35,963 bases of DNA from JAYZDF01 sp036337945 (GTDB taxonomy: Bacteria > Myxococcota > Kuafuiibacteriia > Kuafuiibacteriales > Kuafuiibacteriaceae), in NCBI GenBank assembly GCA_036337945.1, contig JAYZDF010000048.1:1-35963 (forward strand), given 5' to 3'. Shown piece by piece: positions 7,757 to 15,615 of this stretch. Made by a program: the position numbers and the translations under genes. The notes beneath the pieces are model-generated. The model saw only the letters and a program-made list of their open reading frames with translations, was not told the DNA's origin and did not search any database. How positions within the stretch are numbered: the first letter of the stretch is position 1; every line of letters starts with the position of its first letter.

Positions 7757-9595
7757 TTATGCACTCATCGCAGTTCGTTTCGGGCGAATATTGCAAGCAA
7801 GAATCTTTTTGCGAATGCGTAAACTTTCTGGAGTGACTTCGATGAGTTCATCCTCGTCAATGAACTCAATGCATTGCTCTAACGACATAATTCTAGGTGG
7901 TGTAAGAACGATGGCATCGTCTTTACCCGCTGCTCGGATATTTGTGAGCTTCTTTTCCTTGGTGATGTTTACGTTAAGGTCTGTCTCGCGTTTGTTTTCA
8001 CCTAGGACCATCCCTTCGTAGACCTCAGTATTTTGTTTGATAAACATCGCACCACGGGCTTCGAGGTTGAACATTGCGTATCCAGTGGCCTTACCTTGTC
8101 GGTCGGCGACGAGAGCACCGTTCGGACGACGAGCGATCGGCCCCAAAAAGGGTGCCCAACCATCAACAATACTCGTAATGATTCCAGTCCCACGTGTTTC
8201 GGTCAGAAACTTAGAGCGAAAGCCTATCAGTCCCCTCGAAGGAATCTTGAACTCCATGCGGACTCGACCGCCTCGTGGCGTTTCCATATTCGTCATTCGT
8301 CCCAAGCGTGGCGACAACATCTCGGTTACCGTACCGATAAACTCTTCGGGGACATCGATATGAACGGCCTCCATAGGTTCTTGGAGTTCACCGTCAATTT
8401 CACGGGTCACAACTTCAGGCTTGCTCAGTTGAAGTTCGAAGCCTTCCCGACGCAGCGATTCGACCAGAACAGACAATTGCAGCTCACCACGCCCAGACAC
8501 CTTGAATTGGTCTGGCGATACGCCGTCTTCGACTTGGATAGCGACATTTTGGGCTGATGCCTTCATGAGGCGCTCGCGAATTTGACGAGATGTTAGGTAT
8601 TTACCCTCTTTGCCCGCGAAAGGTGAATCATTGACCATGAAAGTCATGCTCAGGGTTGGTGGGTCAACCTTAAGGCGAGGAACCGGTTCAACATCTGGAC
8701 TCCCCGCTAAAGTGTCCCCAATGGTCACTTTGTCCAAGCCAGCAACTACGAAGATATCTCCGGCCCCGATTTCACTGGTTTCTTTTCTTACGACGCCGTC
8801 GAAGCTGTACAGCCGCATGATTTTGCCCTGCTTGGGTTGACCATCCTCTCCTGTTAGATAGATCGGTTTCGATTGCTTCATCACGCCCGAGACGACGCGC
8901 CCAGTGGCCAGTCGTCCTACGTAATCGTCGTAGTCCGTATTTGAAACGAAGGCTTGTAGCGGCTCTTCGCGGCGCTCTGGAGGCGCTGGGATATGTTTGA
9001 CGATTGCTTCAAATAATGGCTCGAGCGTATTTGATTCCTCGTCAAGGCTCGTTTTGGCAATCCCATCTCGAGCAATAGCATAAAGAACGGGGGCTTCTAG
9101 AATATCCTCATCTGCCTCGAGGTCGATAAAGAGGTCGTAGACTTCGTCCAGTACTTCGTCGGCTCGAGCGTCTTTACGATCGATTTTGTTGATGACGATG
9201 ATCGGCTTGAGATTGGCCTCAAAGGCTTTCTTCATAACAAATCTTGTCTGCGGTAAAGGGCCCTCTGATGCATCTACAAGCAAGATTACGCCATCTGCCA
9301 AAGTGAGGACTCGCTCTACCTCTCCGCCGAAATCCGCATGCCCGGGGGTATCCAAGATATTGAGGCGAATGCCCTTGTAATCAATGGCAGCATTCTTGGC
9401 AAAGATGGTGATTCCGCGCTCGCGTTCTTGGTCGTTTCGGTCAAGTACGCGGTCTGGGACAACCTCGTTGTCCCGAAAGATTCCGGCTTGCGATAACATT
9501 GCATCCACCAGCGTTGTTTTGCCGTGATCAATGTGCGCAACGATAGCGAAATTGCGTAGGTCTTCCCGTTTGGATTGGGGTTGAGAGTCGCCCAT
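7757..9595 (-). CDS. typA: Ribosome-associated GTPase TypA/BipA
   Basis: This 612-aa translational GTPase acts in 50S assembly and stress or cold adaptation. The G-domain motifs are all present: AHIDHGKTT (G1), RERGITI (G2), DTPGHADFGGEVERVL (G3) and NKID (G4). The EF-G-like domains and the BipA-specific C-terminal part follow, including GRGELQLSVLVESLRREGFEL and MEFKIPSRGLIGFRSKFLT. The frame is open further upstream to 9679. The ATG at 9595 (MGDSQPQSKREDLRNFAI) fits the family's length of about 605-615 aa and N-terminus, so the extra 28 residues are left out. It is transcribed toward gltH and divergent from the next gene. Confidence 0.97.
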   Translation of the reverse strand: MGDSQPQSKREDLRNFAIVAHIDHGKTTLVDAMLSQAGIFRDNEVVPDRVLDRNDQERERGITIFAKNAAIDYKGIRLNILDTPGHADFGGEVERVLTLADGVILLVDASEGPLPQTRFVMKKAFEANLKPIIVINKIDRKDARADEVLDEVYDLFIDLEADEDILEAPVLYAIARDGIAKTSLDEESNTLEPLFEAIVKHIPAPPERREEPLQAFVSNTDYDDYVGRLATGRVVSGVMKQSKPIYLTGEDGQPKQGKIMRLYSFDGVVRKETSEIGAGDIFVVAGLDKVTIGDTLAGSPDVEPVPRLKVDPPTLSMTFMVNDSPFAGKEGKYLTSRQIRERLMKASAQNVAIQVEDGVSPDQFKVSGRGELQLSVLVESLRREGFELQLSKPEVVTREIDGELQEPMEAVHIDVPEEFIGTVTEMLSPRLGRMTNMETPRGGRVRMEFKIPSRGLIGFRSKFLTETRGTGIITSIVDGWAPFLGPIARRPNGALVADRQGKATGYAMFNLEARGAMFIKQNTEVYEGMVLGENKRETDLNVNITKEKKLTNIRAAGKDDAIVLTPPRIMSLEQCIEFIDEDELIEVTPESLRIRKKILACNIRPKRTAMSA

Positions 9596-9732
9596 AGTGA
9601 GCTGCCCATGCGCTTGTGGTTGTCTGTGGTCAACTCGAATCGATAATAAGTGACTTTTCTCGTGAAGAACGCTCCTCAAATCGGACTTCTGACTAGACGC
9701 GAAGTGCGTTTTTGGCCAAAACTTGGAATTGA

Positions 9733-11295
9733 GTGGAACAAACAGATCGGGAAATTACTGCCTTGGCACGAGCGATAGCGGCCCGTGAGGTCGTCAGAAA
9801 TCGTTCAATACTGGCAGATACGTATGAAGACCTCGTTGAGCAGGTGAGGTCGCAAATTGTTGACGGCGATCCACTCGAAAACTACACGCGCGAATCTACA
9901 GAAGGAGCCTACTTGGTAGGCCGCTACGTTCTGAACTTTATCTACAAAAATGAAGGCGAGGAGTTTCTAGAAGAACCGAGAACTCGGTCTGAGGTATTCG
10001 AAATCCTTGGGCAGTCCGCTGATTTGGCTTGGGCCAAAGTATTGATGAGAGATTGGTCAGAGTTGGAAACGGATGAAACGATTCCAACACAGTCCTTATC
10101 TTGTGCAACCTTGTCAGGGTTATCTGAGTTGTCTCTTTCAAAGTCTGAAGTCAGCTCTGCGCTCAATCAGCTGCGCGTCGCTGATAGGTCCTTGAATCAA
10201 TTAGTCATTCTTCGACGAACATTGCGGGATGTTTGCGCGATTATCGACCTATTACCTGATGCGGATGAACATCTCGGTACCGGTTATATACTCGTAATGG
10301 CCGCCATGGCGTTGCGTGCGCCTGAGCGGGCTCTTGAACTCGTTCAACAAGTGCCGCCCGATGCTGACTTGGGTAGTGTGCTGCGTGAGCTTGCTCGATG
10401 TGCTTCTCTGCTCCAGCGGGGAGAGCGTGTGGACTTGGCTCGTGATGAAGATTTGCCGGTTCTTGATTATGAGTTGGCAATCGCCTCCGAAGAAACGAAC
10501 CCGGCCGATGCGGACGAACCACTTAGTGATCTTGCAGAAGACGATTATGATGAGCCGATAATGGAAATCGTCGAGCAGATTGTCGTTCCAGATGAAGTTC
10601 GCGCGACACCCAGCGCGCCACTGGTTCGTCCACCAACCTGGCCAGGTGCGAATGGCCTTGCGGTAGAAGTTGACGAAACGACCCTTCGGCTATGGTTTGA
10701 AGGTCGAGCAACCCGTAAAGGCGCTTGTGCGGTCAACGGGTCAATACTCGGCCTTAAACCCAAATATGAAAGTCGAGATTTCTTACAGATTCCGCCTTCA
10801 ATGACTGTGATCATTGAAGCGATGGAGTACAGTTCATCACCACCAGATCCGAGTACGGCTGAAACAGAGCGCGTCGATATTGCGGCATTTATGGCTTCCG
10901 AAAAAGAGAGGCTTGGGCTTTCTTCTATTCGACCTCTATATCCGGTGGTGAGGACGTGCTTGCGCGTACTCGCTCAAGCCCCAGAAGGTGAAATTCCTAA
11001 CAGCCGAATGATGACTCTATCCGGCGATGCACACGGCTATCTTGCGAGAGCTCGACGGCTAGGCTTGTTGGTGGAGGGCGCTTTAGAGAAAAGCCAAGAG
11101 GTGCTGGGTGCATTGAATCTGCAAAATGATCTCGAGCGCAGGGTCGAGATTATCGCGAAGCAAAGGTATTCGAGTGTGAATGTTCTGACGCCGTCTAACC
11201 ATTTCTTGTCGAAAGAGGAAGCCCGGAAAGTCTGTGCGAATATCGTTTTTGAGCTTTGTGAGAATTTTGGTCGTACCGTTGCGGGAACGTCCTGA
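9733..11295 (+). CDS. Unrecognised 520-aa protein upstream of a cNMP-binding protein
   Basis: No family recognised. The N-terminal ~240 residues are predicted helical with no signal peptide or membrane segment. A very acidic linker follows (about 245-285, with EDDYDEPIMEIVEQIV), then a mixed C-terminal half ending in helices (KEEARKVCANIVFELCENFG). It is probably cytoplasmic. The start is a GTG at 9733, directly after an in-frame stop at 9730-9732, with no strong ribosome binding site. It is divergent from typA. The stop is 23 nt before the cNMP-domain gene, so the two are likely co-transcribed and may share a signalling role; that is inference only. Confidence 0.8.
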   Translation: MEQTDREITALARAIAAREVVRNRSILADTYEDLVEQVRSQIVDGDPLENYTRESTEGAYLVGRYVLNFIYKNEGEEFLEEPRTRSEVFEILGQSADLAWAKVLMRDWSELETDETIPTQSLSCATLSGLSELSLSKSEVSSALNQLRVADRSLNQLVILRRTLRDVCAIIDLLPDADEHLGTGYILVMAAMALRAPERALELVQQVPPDADLGSVLRELARCASLLQRGERVDLARDEDLPVLDYELAIASEETNPADADEPLSDLAEDDYDEPIMEIVEQIVVPDEVRATPSAPLVRPPTWPGANGLAVEVDETTLRLWFEGRATRKGACAVNGSILGLKPKYESRDFLQIPPSMTVIIEAMEYSSSPPDPSTAETERVDIAAFMASEKERLGLSSIRPLYPVVRTCLRVLAQAPEGEIPNSRMMTLSGDAHGYLARARRLGLLVEGALEKSQEVLGALNLQNDLERRVEIIAKQRYSSVNVLTPSNHFLSKEEARKVCANIVFELCENFGRTVAGTS

Positions 11296-11318
11296 AGCAT
11301 AACTTTTGGGGAGATGAA

Positions 11319-12575
11319 GTGTTAGCGAAACTCAATCGTCTTCGAGAGAAGGCCTTTAGTTTGCATGAAGCGGGTGAACTTCGTGAGGCACTCAAGTACT
11401 TCGATCGCATTTTTGTTCTTGCTCCCGAAGAGATAGAGTGTGTTCGTCGTGCCGCAGACATATATATGCAGTTGGATGACCTAGACGAGGCTGTTAGACA
11501 CTATCATTTAGCGATCGAGAACTATATTCGTGACGGTTTATTCCTCAAAGGAATCTCGCTGTGTAAAGAAGTACTGACAATTTTGCCCGAACATTCTTCA
11601 ACCAAAAAACTACTTTCTAAAATTCATGACCGACAAAAAGAAGAAAAGAAGAATCTTCGAAAGTCACGACTGCCGATTCCTTTGGATACCAAACCCAAGG
11701 TGTCTCTTGGCTCTGTACTGAAAAAAGATCGTCCTTCACGACCGCCTGCACCACTGGATATTCCAGTAACGCCGCTGTTTTCTAATTTACCAAAGTCCGC
11801 TTTTTTGGATTTCGTTGCTGGAATGAAAAAGCACACTGCTAGGTCTGGCTTTCAAATTATTAGAGAAGGAGACGAAGGGACTTCATTTTTTGTCATAATC
11901 AGCGGCCGAGTTCGGGTGGAGAAGGGCAGGCGAAAGAAGCGAACCCTCGCGTTCTTGAGCGATGGAGCATTTTTCGGAGAGATGGCACTCATTAATCGCT
12001 CGCCAAGAACGGCGTCTGTCGTTGTGGTCTCAAATGAATGCTTATACTTCGAATTTGATCAAGAAAAGTTAGAGGAAGCTTCAGTGAAGCACCCCTCTAT
12101 TCATCGAGTGATGGTCAAATTTTGTGAAAATCGTTTACTTGCGACGACAATGACCGTTCATCCTTTGTTTCGAGCCTTTCATCGCTCTGTTCGCCGCGAA
12201 CTAATGTCTTTGTTTCGGTCGAGGACCTTTGATCAAGGTGACGTTCTGATTGTGGCCGGTAAGAAAACAAAAGGACTGTACCTTGTTTTGTCTGGAAAAC
12301 TTGAGGTCGTGACAGCGATGAACACGGCAGATGAGCAATTGGCGGGAGAGCTTTCTCCTGGAGATATGTTCGGAGAGATGTCTATTCTCTCAGGTGAGCC
12401 TGCAATGGCATCCGTGAGAGCCTCGGAGGAGACCCGAGTTCTTAGGTTACCAGCGTCTAGTTTTAGGAAGGTTGCTGAGGTTTATCCCGAGGTTCTCGAT
12501 CTTTTGGACTCATTGGCACATGAAAGACGAGTTTTGAATCAAACGATTTTGAGTGGTTCCTCCCCTCTGGTTTAA
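11319..12575 (+). CDS. TPR protein with two cyclic-nucleotide-binding domains
   Basis: This 418-aa protein has an N-terminal TPR pair (about 1-105; AFSLHEAGELREALKYFDRI), a Lys/Pro linker (105-148) and two tandem CRP-type domains (about 150-270 and 278-400). The first domain has a near-canonical phosphate-binding cassette, FGEMALINRSPRTAS. In the second (FGEMSILSGEPAMAS) the arginine is replaced by methionine, so it may not bind a cyclic nucleotide in the usual way. There is no HTH or enzymatic domain, so it looks like a cytoplasmic sensor/scaffold rather than a transcription factor. Start: GTG 11319 with GGGGAG 5 nt before it; the ATG at 11314 is out of frame and stops at once. Confidence 0.9.
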   Translation: MLAKLNRLREKAFSLHEAGELREALKYFDRIFVLAPEEIECVRRAADIYMQLDDLDEAVRHYHLAIENYIRDGLFLKGISLCKEVLTILPEHSSTKKLLSKIHDRQKEEKKNLRKSRLPIPLDTKPKVSLGSVLKKDRPSRPPAPLDIPVTPLFSNLPKSAFLDFVAGMKKHTARSGFQIIREGDEGTSFFVIISGRVRVEKGRRKKRTLAFLSDGAFFGEMALINRSPRTASVVVVSNECLYFEFDQEKLEEASVKHPSIHRVMVKFCENRLLATTMTVHPLFRAFHRSVRRELMSLFRSRTFDQGDVLIVAGKKTKGLYLVLSGKLEVVTAMNTADEQLAGELSPGDMFGEMSILSGEPAMASVRASEETRVLRLPASSFRKVAEVYPEVLDLLDSLAHERRVLNQTILSGSSPLV

Positions 12576-12678
12576 CAGTTTCAACCGATTGAAGGCAGCC
12601 CTTCGGCTGTAATCGTCGAAAAATTGTCGCTTTGCATTGACTGTTGACGATCGCTTTGTCAAAGCAGTGAGAGTCTGA
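12576..12678 (+). promoter_or_regulatory. tRNA-Pro promoter region with a 13-bp palindrome
   Basis: A short hairpin, CAGCC-CTTC-GGCTG (about 12597-12610), follows the cNMP-gene stop. Two -35-like hexamers occur upstream of the tRNA: TTGACT (12637-12642) and TTGACG (12644-12649). No good -10 is seen at 17 nt. GCTTTG-T-CAAAGC (12653-12665) is a perfect 13-bp palindrome lying where the -10 region of the tRNA promoter would be, so it could be an operator or coincidental. Confidence 0.35.
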
Positions 12679-12753
12679 CGGGGCGTAGCGCAGTCTGGTT
12701 AGCGCACTTGACTGGGGGTCAAGGGGCCGGAAGTTCGAATCTTCTCGCCCCGA
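12679..12753 (+). tRNA. tRNA-Pro (anticodon GGG)
   Basis: A full cloverleaf can be drawn. The acceptor stem CGGGGCG (12679-12685) pairs perfectly with CGCCCCG (12746-12752), with discriminator A at 12753. The D-arm contains TAGCGCAG and GGTTAGCGC. The anticodon stem CTTGA/TCAAG encloses loop CTGGGGG, giving anticodon GGG. The T-loop is TTCGAAT. The CCA end is not encoded. It decodes CCC and CCU proline codons. Confidence 0.97.
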
Positions 12754-12758
12754 CAGCG

Positions 12759-12793
12759 AAAGCCCGCGAGCACTTACTCGCGGGCTTTTTTTT
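12759..12793 (+). terminator. Strong intrinsic terminator after tRNA-Pro
   Basis: AAGCCCGCGAG and CTCGCGGGCTT form a perfect GC-rich 11-bp stem around a 6-nt loop (CACTTA), followed at once by a run of T residues to 12793. It begins six bases after the tRNA 3' end, so it terminates the tRNA transcript. Confidence 0.96.
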
Positions 12794-12813
12794 CTCTCTC
12801 TTTATCGTTGATT

Positions 12814-13518
12814 CTATCGGTTTTGGTCTTTAACGGGCCTATAGAATTCCGTGCTGATGATTCGGCATGGACAGTTGATATTGAAGCTAAGTAGTTGGTA
12901 GCCGGATACGAATTGGATTCCGTCAAAAAGATTAGTCGCGCTACCCCAAAGGCTAGGGTTGTTGAAAGAACCTGTGCTGGTGCCGTCAGAAGTATTATAT
13001 CGCGTGATATTTCCGGCAGCATCTGTTTCGCTCGCGTAGCTCCCCGGCTGTAGAGCAGAAATACTCCAGCTTGTTGCACTAACTAAAGTTCGCAATTAGC
13101 TGTCCGGTCTGGTCGAAGCATCTGAAGGTGAACTCAGTAATTTGACTCTTTCGCTCACGTTCCCGTTAGAGTCACTCAATACGCCACCGAGATGAATTCT
13201 ATCTGCTGGATCCGCTCCAATCGCGAGTCAGTACATTTCGTAAAGGTTACTTGCATGAACTCCTCTGCGCTTGATTTCAACTTGACCTCTGAACCAAAAG
13301 ATAGCGACTTGATCTTGGCTCATCGGGTCTCCAGTACAGAGTTGGTCGTTGCCGCGACGAAGCAGGCCATAGCGTTGTCCGTAGAAACCGGCTTCCATAT
13401 TCGCACCGTTACAACGAAGTAATTGTGGAATATCGTATTCGGCGTTCGCGGTTCCTGCTGATGAAAGTGCCGTACTTGCAAGGGCGGCGATAGTGGTATT
13501 GGTAATAATGTAATTCAT
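12814..13518 (-). pseudogene. Decayed gene for a secreted protein
   Basis: On the minus strand an ATG at 13518, with CGAGGA about 9 nt upstream, opens a clear signal peptide (TALSSAGTANA, cleavage near residue 26). Coding sense then jumps between frames. Frame A reads to GQVEIK near 13273 and hits TGA at 13230-13228. Frame +1 reads EEFMQVTFTKCTD across 13272-13230. Frame A resumes with IGADPADRIHLGGV. Frame +2 gives SQITEFTFRCFDQTGQLIAN near 13100-13155. Frame A then gives SATSWSISALQPGS to the stop at 12814. Joined, the pieces make one coherent ~230-aa protein with paired cysteines, so I read this as a single gene with about four indels. Family unknown; sequencing error is the alternative. 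Confidence 0.65.
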
Positions 13519-13765
13519 AATAGATAGTCCTCGTAAAAACTTTTTTCAGCGGAATTGCTTCGTGATTAGGTCTCGGCCGTATTTGTTTTTGGTCTAGTCT
13601 AAGTGCATGAATGTTATGAGTTTTTGGTGTGTTATGGATATCTCCTTTGTCCTCATTAGGACTCATGTTGAGGCGTTCGCGGAGTTCGGAACTGCCAGTA
13701 TAGAGGAGTTCAGACAGTGAGAAAAACGAGTATGTTAAGATGGTCTAGTTCAAAGGAGGAACATT
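13519..13765. promoter_or_regulatory. Divergent intergenic region before the EF-hand gene
   Basis: 247 nt with no gene. It contains a small hairpin, GTCCT-CATT-AGGAC (about 13649-13662), and a 9-bp direct repeat, TGGTCTAGT, at 13590-13598 and 13741-13749. A strong ribosome binding site, AAGGAGGA (13753-13760), serves the gene at 13766. No firm promoter hexamers were identified. Confidence 0.3.
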
Positions 13766-14668
13766 ATGCCAGTCAGGATGACGCAACCGACAACACCTCT
13801 TGCAGGAAGCCTTAAGCCGCATAGCCCAAAGGCGAGGGAGGCGTCTACGTCGATGCCTCGATCGAAACGAACTTCAGAAGCGAACGACCGCACCGCGGAG
13901 GCGGGAAGTGCTTGGCGCAAATTCACAAGCAGCCTTTCTTCTTCTCGAGCTTTATATGGTGCTGCGGGCGTTGCTGCATTGGCCCCTACGATGCTCATGG
14001 CACCAGGTGCGGGTGACGTGACTACCCGCGCTGAGGAGCCTGAACGGGACGTTACGGTCGAAGCTGATACAAGTACTCCAGTTTCAATCGCTGCGGACAC
14101 TATTGGAGATGACACCCGCCGTGACGGGGATGAAAAGCCAGCTTTTCCACCGCCCGGAACTTTCGCCGAACGCGCCTGGAACCGAGTTGACCGCAACAAC
14201 AGCGGAAGCATCAATGGAAGTGAAATCAAGAATTACCTTGGTCGGGTTGGTGTGTCCGCTGGTTTTTTGGGAGGCGTGCATAACCAAGCCGTATCAACCG
14301 CAATGAAAGAAGCCGACCTCAATGGTGATCAAAAGATATCGAAAAAAGAAATTAGTGGTCTGATTGCGAATATCGATTTTGGCGACGTGCTGGATGAGAA
14401 CGGCCATATAAAACCCGAGCTTTCAGACGAGGCCTTTGCAAAAATTGATGTGAACGCCAGCAATACGATTTCTTCCTCCGAGCTTGAGAAGCACATCAAT
14501 AAGGCTTTGCCCCAGGATTCGTGGTTCAAATCAACGGTGGCTTCGGCAGCTCGGAAAATTGGGATGGATATCTTTGACACCGACCGTGACAAAGTAATTT
14601 CGAGGGTGGAATTCGACAAAATTGTCGAAGATCTTCAGAAAATAAAAGCCAGCGTATCTTCAGATTAG
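13766..14668 (+). CDS. EF-hand calcium-binding protein
   Basis: This 300-aa protein has a basic, low-complexity N-terminus (1-58), a hydrophobic stretch (about 60-82, GAAGVAALAPTMLMAPGAG) that may anchor or export it, and an acidic linker. Four EF-hand loops are readable: DRNNSGSINGSE (142-153), DLNGDQKISKKE (184-195), DVNASNTISSSE (228-239) and DTDRDKVISRVE (271-282). Each has acidic, Asn or Ser residues at positions 1, 3 and 5 and Glu at 12, so all four could bind Ca2+. The ATG at 13766 has AAGGAGGA 5 nt upstream, one of the strongest ribosome binding sites in the window. Cellular role and partner are unknown; calmodulin-like sensing or buffering is inferred from the loops. Confidence 0.93.
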   Translation: MPVRMTQPTTPLAGSLKPHSPKAREASTSMPRSKRTSEANDRTAEAGSAWRKFTSSLSSSRALYGAAGVAALAPTMLMAPGAGDVTTRAEEPERDVTVEADTSTPVSIAADTIGDDTRRDGDEKPAFPPPGTFAERAWNRVDRNNSGSINGSEIKNYLGRVGVSAGFLGGVHNQAVSTAMKEADLNGDQKISKKEISGLIANIDFGDVLDENGHIKPELSDEAFAKIDVNASNTISSSELEKHINKALPQDSWFKSTVASAARKIGMDIFDTDRDKVISRVEFDKIVEDLQKIKASVSSD

Positions 14669-14738
14669 ACGATTCCGGTAATCCGAGACTCAGAAAGCCT
14701 TACTTGTTCGATACCTCGAATATGGGTAGCCTGATTCC

Positions 14739-15593
14739 ATGGTACGAGAACAAACCAAACAAATCTTTGATTTGAGTGGTGACCTAAAGCTCGAGTCTTC
14801 GCTTCAGCGCGCGAGAAAACTGTTTGTCGAAGGGATACTTCTGTCAGGCATGTCTTTTTTGGTAGCGGAGTTTCTTGGCTTTAAGGAGTCTGGAATATTT
14901 GCTGTCTTTTTGACCTCGGCGGCCCTATCTCATCGCCTCGACCGTTTGCTGCAAGAAAACCGAGATAATATTTGGGTGCATCATGCAACGCCCTGGAAAG
15001 CGAATCGTTTGACCGCCGTGAGCGTGCTTACTGTGTTTTTGGCCGTGACAGTTGTGTTCTCGGGGATGGCCGCTTTTTTCGATAGAAATGAGGTCTATCA
15101 GAATTTCGCTTTTGTTCTCGAAATGGCGGGCTTTAATGCGGAGATCGAATTACACCGACGGTTTCCGACTATTTCTGGCATCATTATCCATAACCTGAAG
15201 GTACTCGTGACCGTGGTTGCTCTGGGTTTTGTGTATCGCTCCTATGGCGCTCTACTTGCACTCGTATGGAATGCCAGCGTTTGGGGAATTATCATCACGC
15301 TCTTGTTGAAGGATGCATATACCAAGACATCCATACCTGCTTTCAAGTACGTTACCTTTTCGCTCACTGCATTTTTGCCGCACTTAGTGCTTGAAGCGTT
15401 CAGCTATATTTTGGCAGCGCTTGCTGCTATTTTTGTGTCTCGTGGACTATCTAAATATGGTTTCCACGAGAGGAAGCTTAAGCAGGTCCTTAAGGCTGCC
15501 TGCCTCATGGTGGCGGTTTCTACTGCTGTACTCGTGGTCGCAGGCTTAGTTGAAGGCACACTCGCGCCAAACATGCTCAAACGGATTCGCTAG
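14739..15593 (+). CDS. SpoIIM/DUF95-like integral membrane protein
   Basis: This 284-aa protein has about six hydrophobic helices. The central and late segments follow the SpoIIM (stage II sporulation protein M, DUF95) pattern: GIIIHNLKVLVTVVALGF, then FLPHLVLEAFSYILAALAA, where the P-H-x-x-x-E motif in a membrane helix is characteristic. In Bacillus, SpoIIM belongs to a peptidoglycan-degrading complex. Homologues in non-sporulating bacteria are of unknown role, so sporulation should not be inferred. The start at 14739 (ATGGTACGAGAA) is the first in frame but has no clear ribosome binding site. It converges with the next gene, leaving 22 nt between stops. Confidence 0.75.
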   Translation: MVREQTKQIFDLSGDLKLESSLQRARKLFVEGILLSGMSFLVAEFLGFKESGIFAVFLTSAALSHRLDRLLQENRDNIWVHHATPWKANRLTAVSVLTVFLAVTVVFSGMAAFFDRNEVYQNFAFVLEMAGFNAEIELHRRFPTISGIIIHNLKVLVTVVALGFVYRSYGALLALVWNASVWGIIITLLLKDAYTKTSIPAFKYVTFSLTAFLPHLVLEAFSYILAALAAIFVSRGLSKYGFHERKLKQVLKAACLMVAVSTAVLVVAGLVEGTLAPNMLKRIR

Positions 15594-15615
15594 ACGGTCG
15601 GTGACCGATACTGGT

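Noticed and set aside
8033..8557. 174-codon + strand open frame inside typA
   Set aside because: Antisense shadow of a highly conserved GTPase gene.
9596..9679. Longer N-terminus for TypA (28 extra residues)
   Set aside because: The extra residues are not TypA-like; the ATG at 9595 gives the family's normal start and length.
13192..13422. + strand open frame over the decayed gene
   Set aside because: Protein-like sense, signal peptide and ribosome binding site are all on the minus strand.
12679..13765. Possible integrated element at tRNA-Pro
   Set aside because: No integrase and no repeat of the tRNA 3' end was seen downstream; only one decayed gene is present.
14739..15593. SpoIIM-like gene as evidence of sporulation
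   Set aside because: The family is widespread in non-spore-formers and no other sporulation gene is present.
15595..15607. CGGTC-GGT-GACCG hairpin between convergent genes as terminator
   Set aside because: Only a 5-bp stem and no T-run on either strand.
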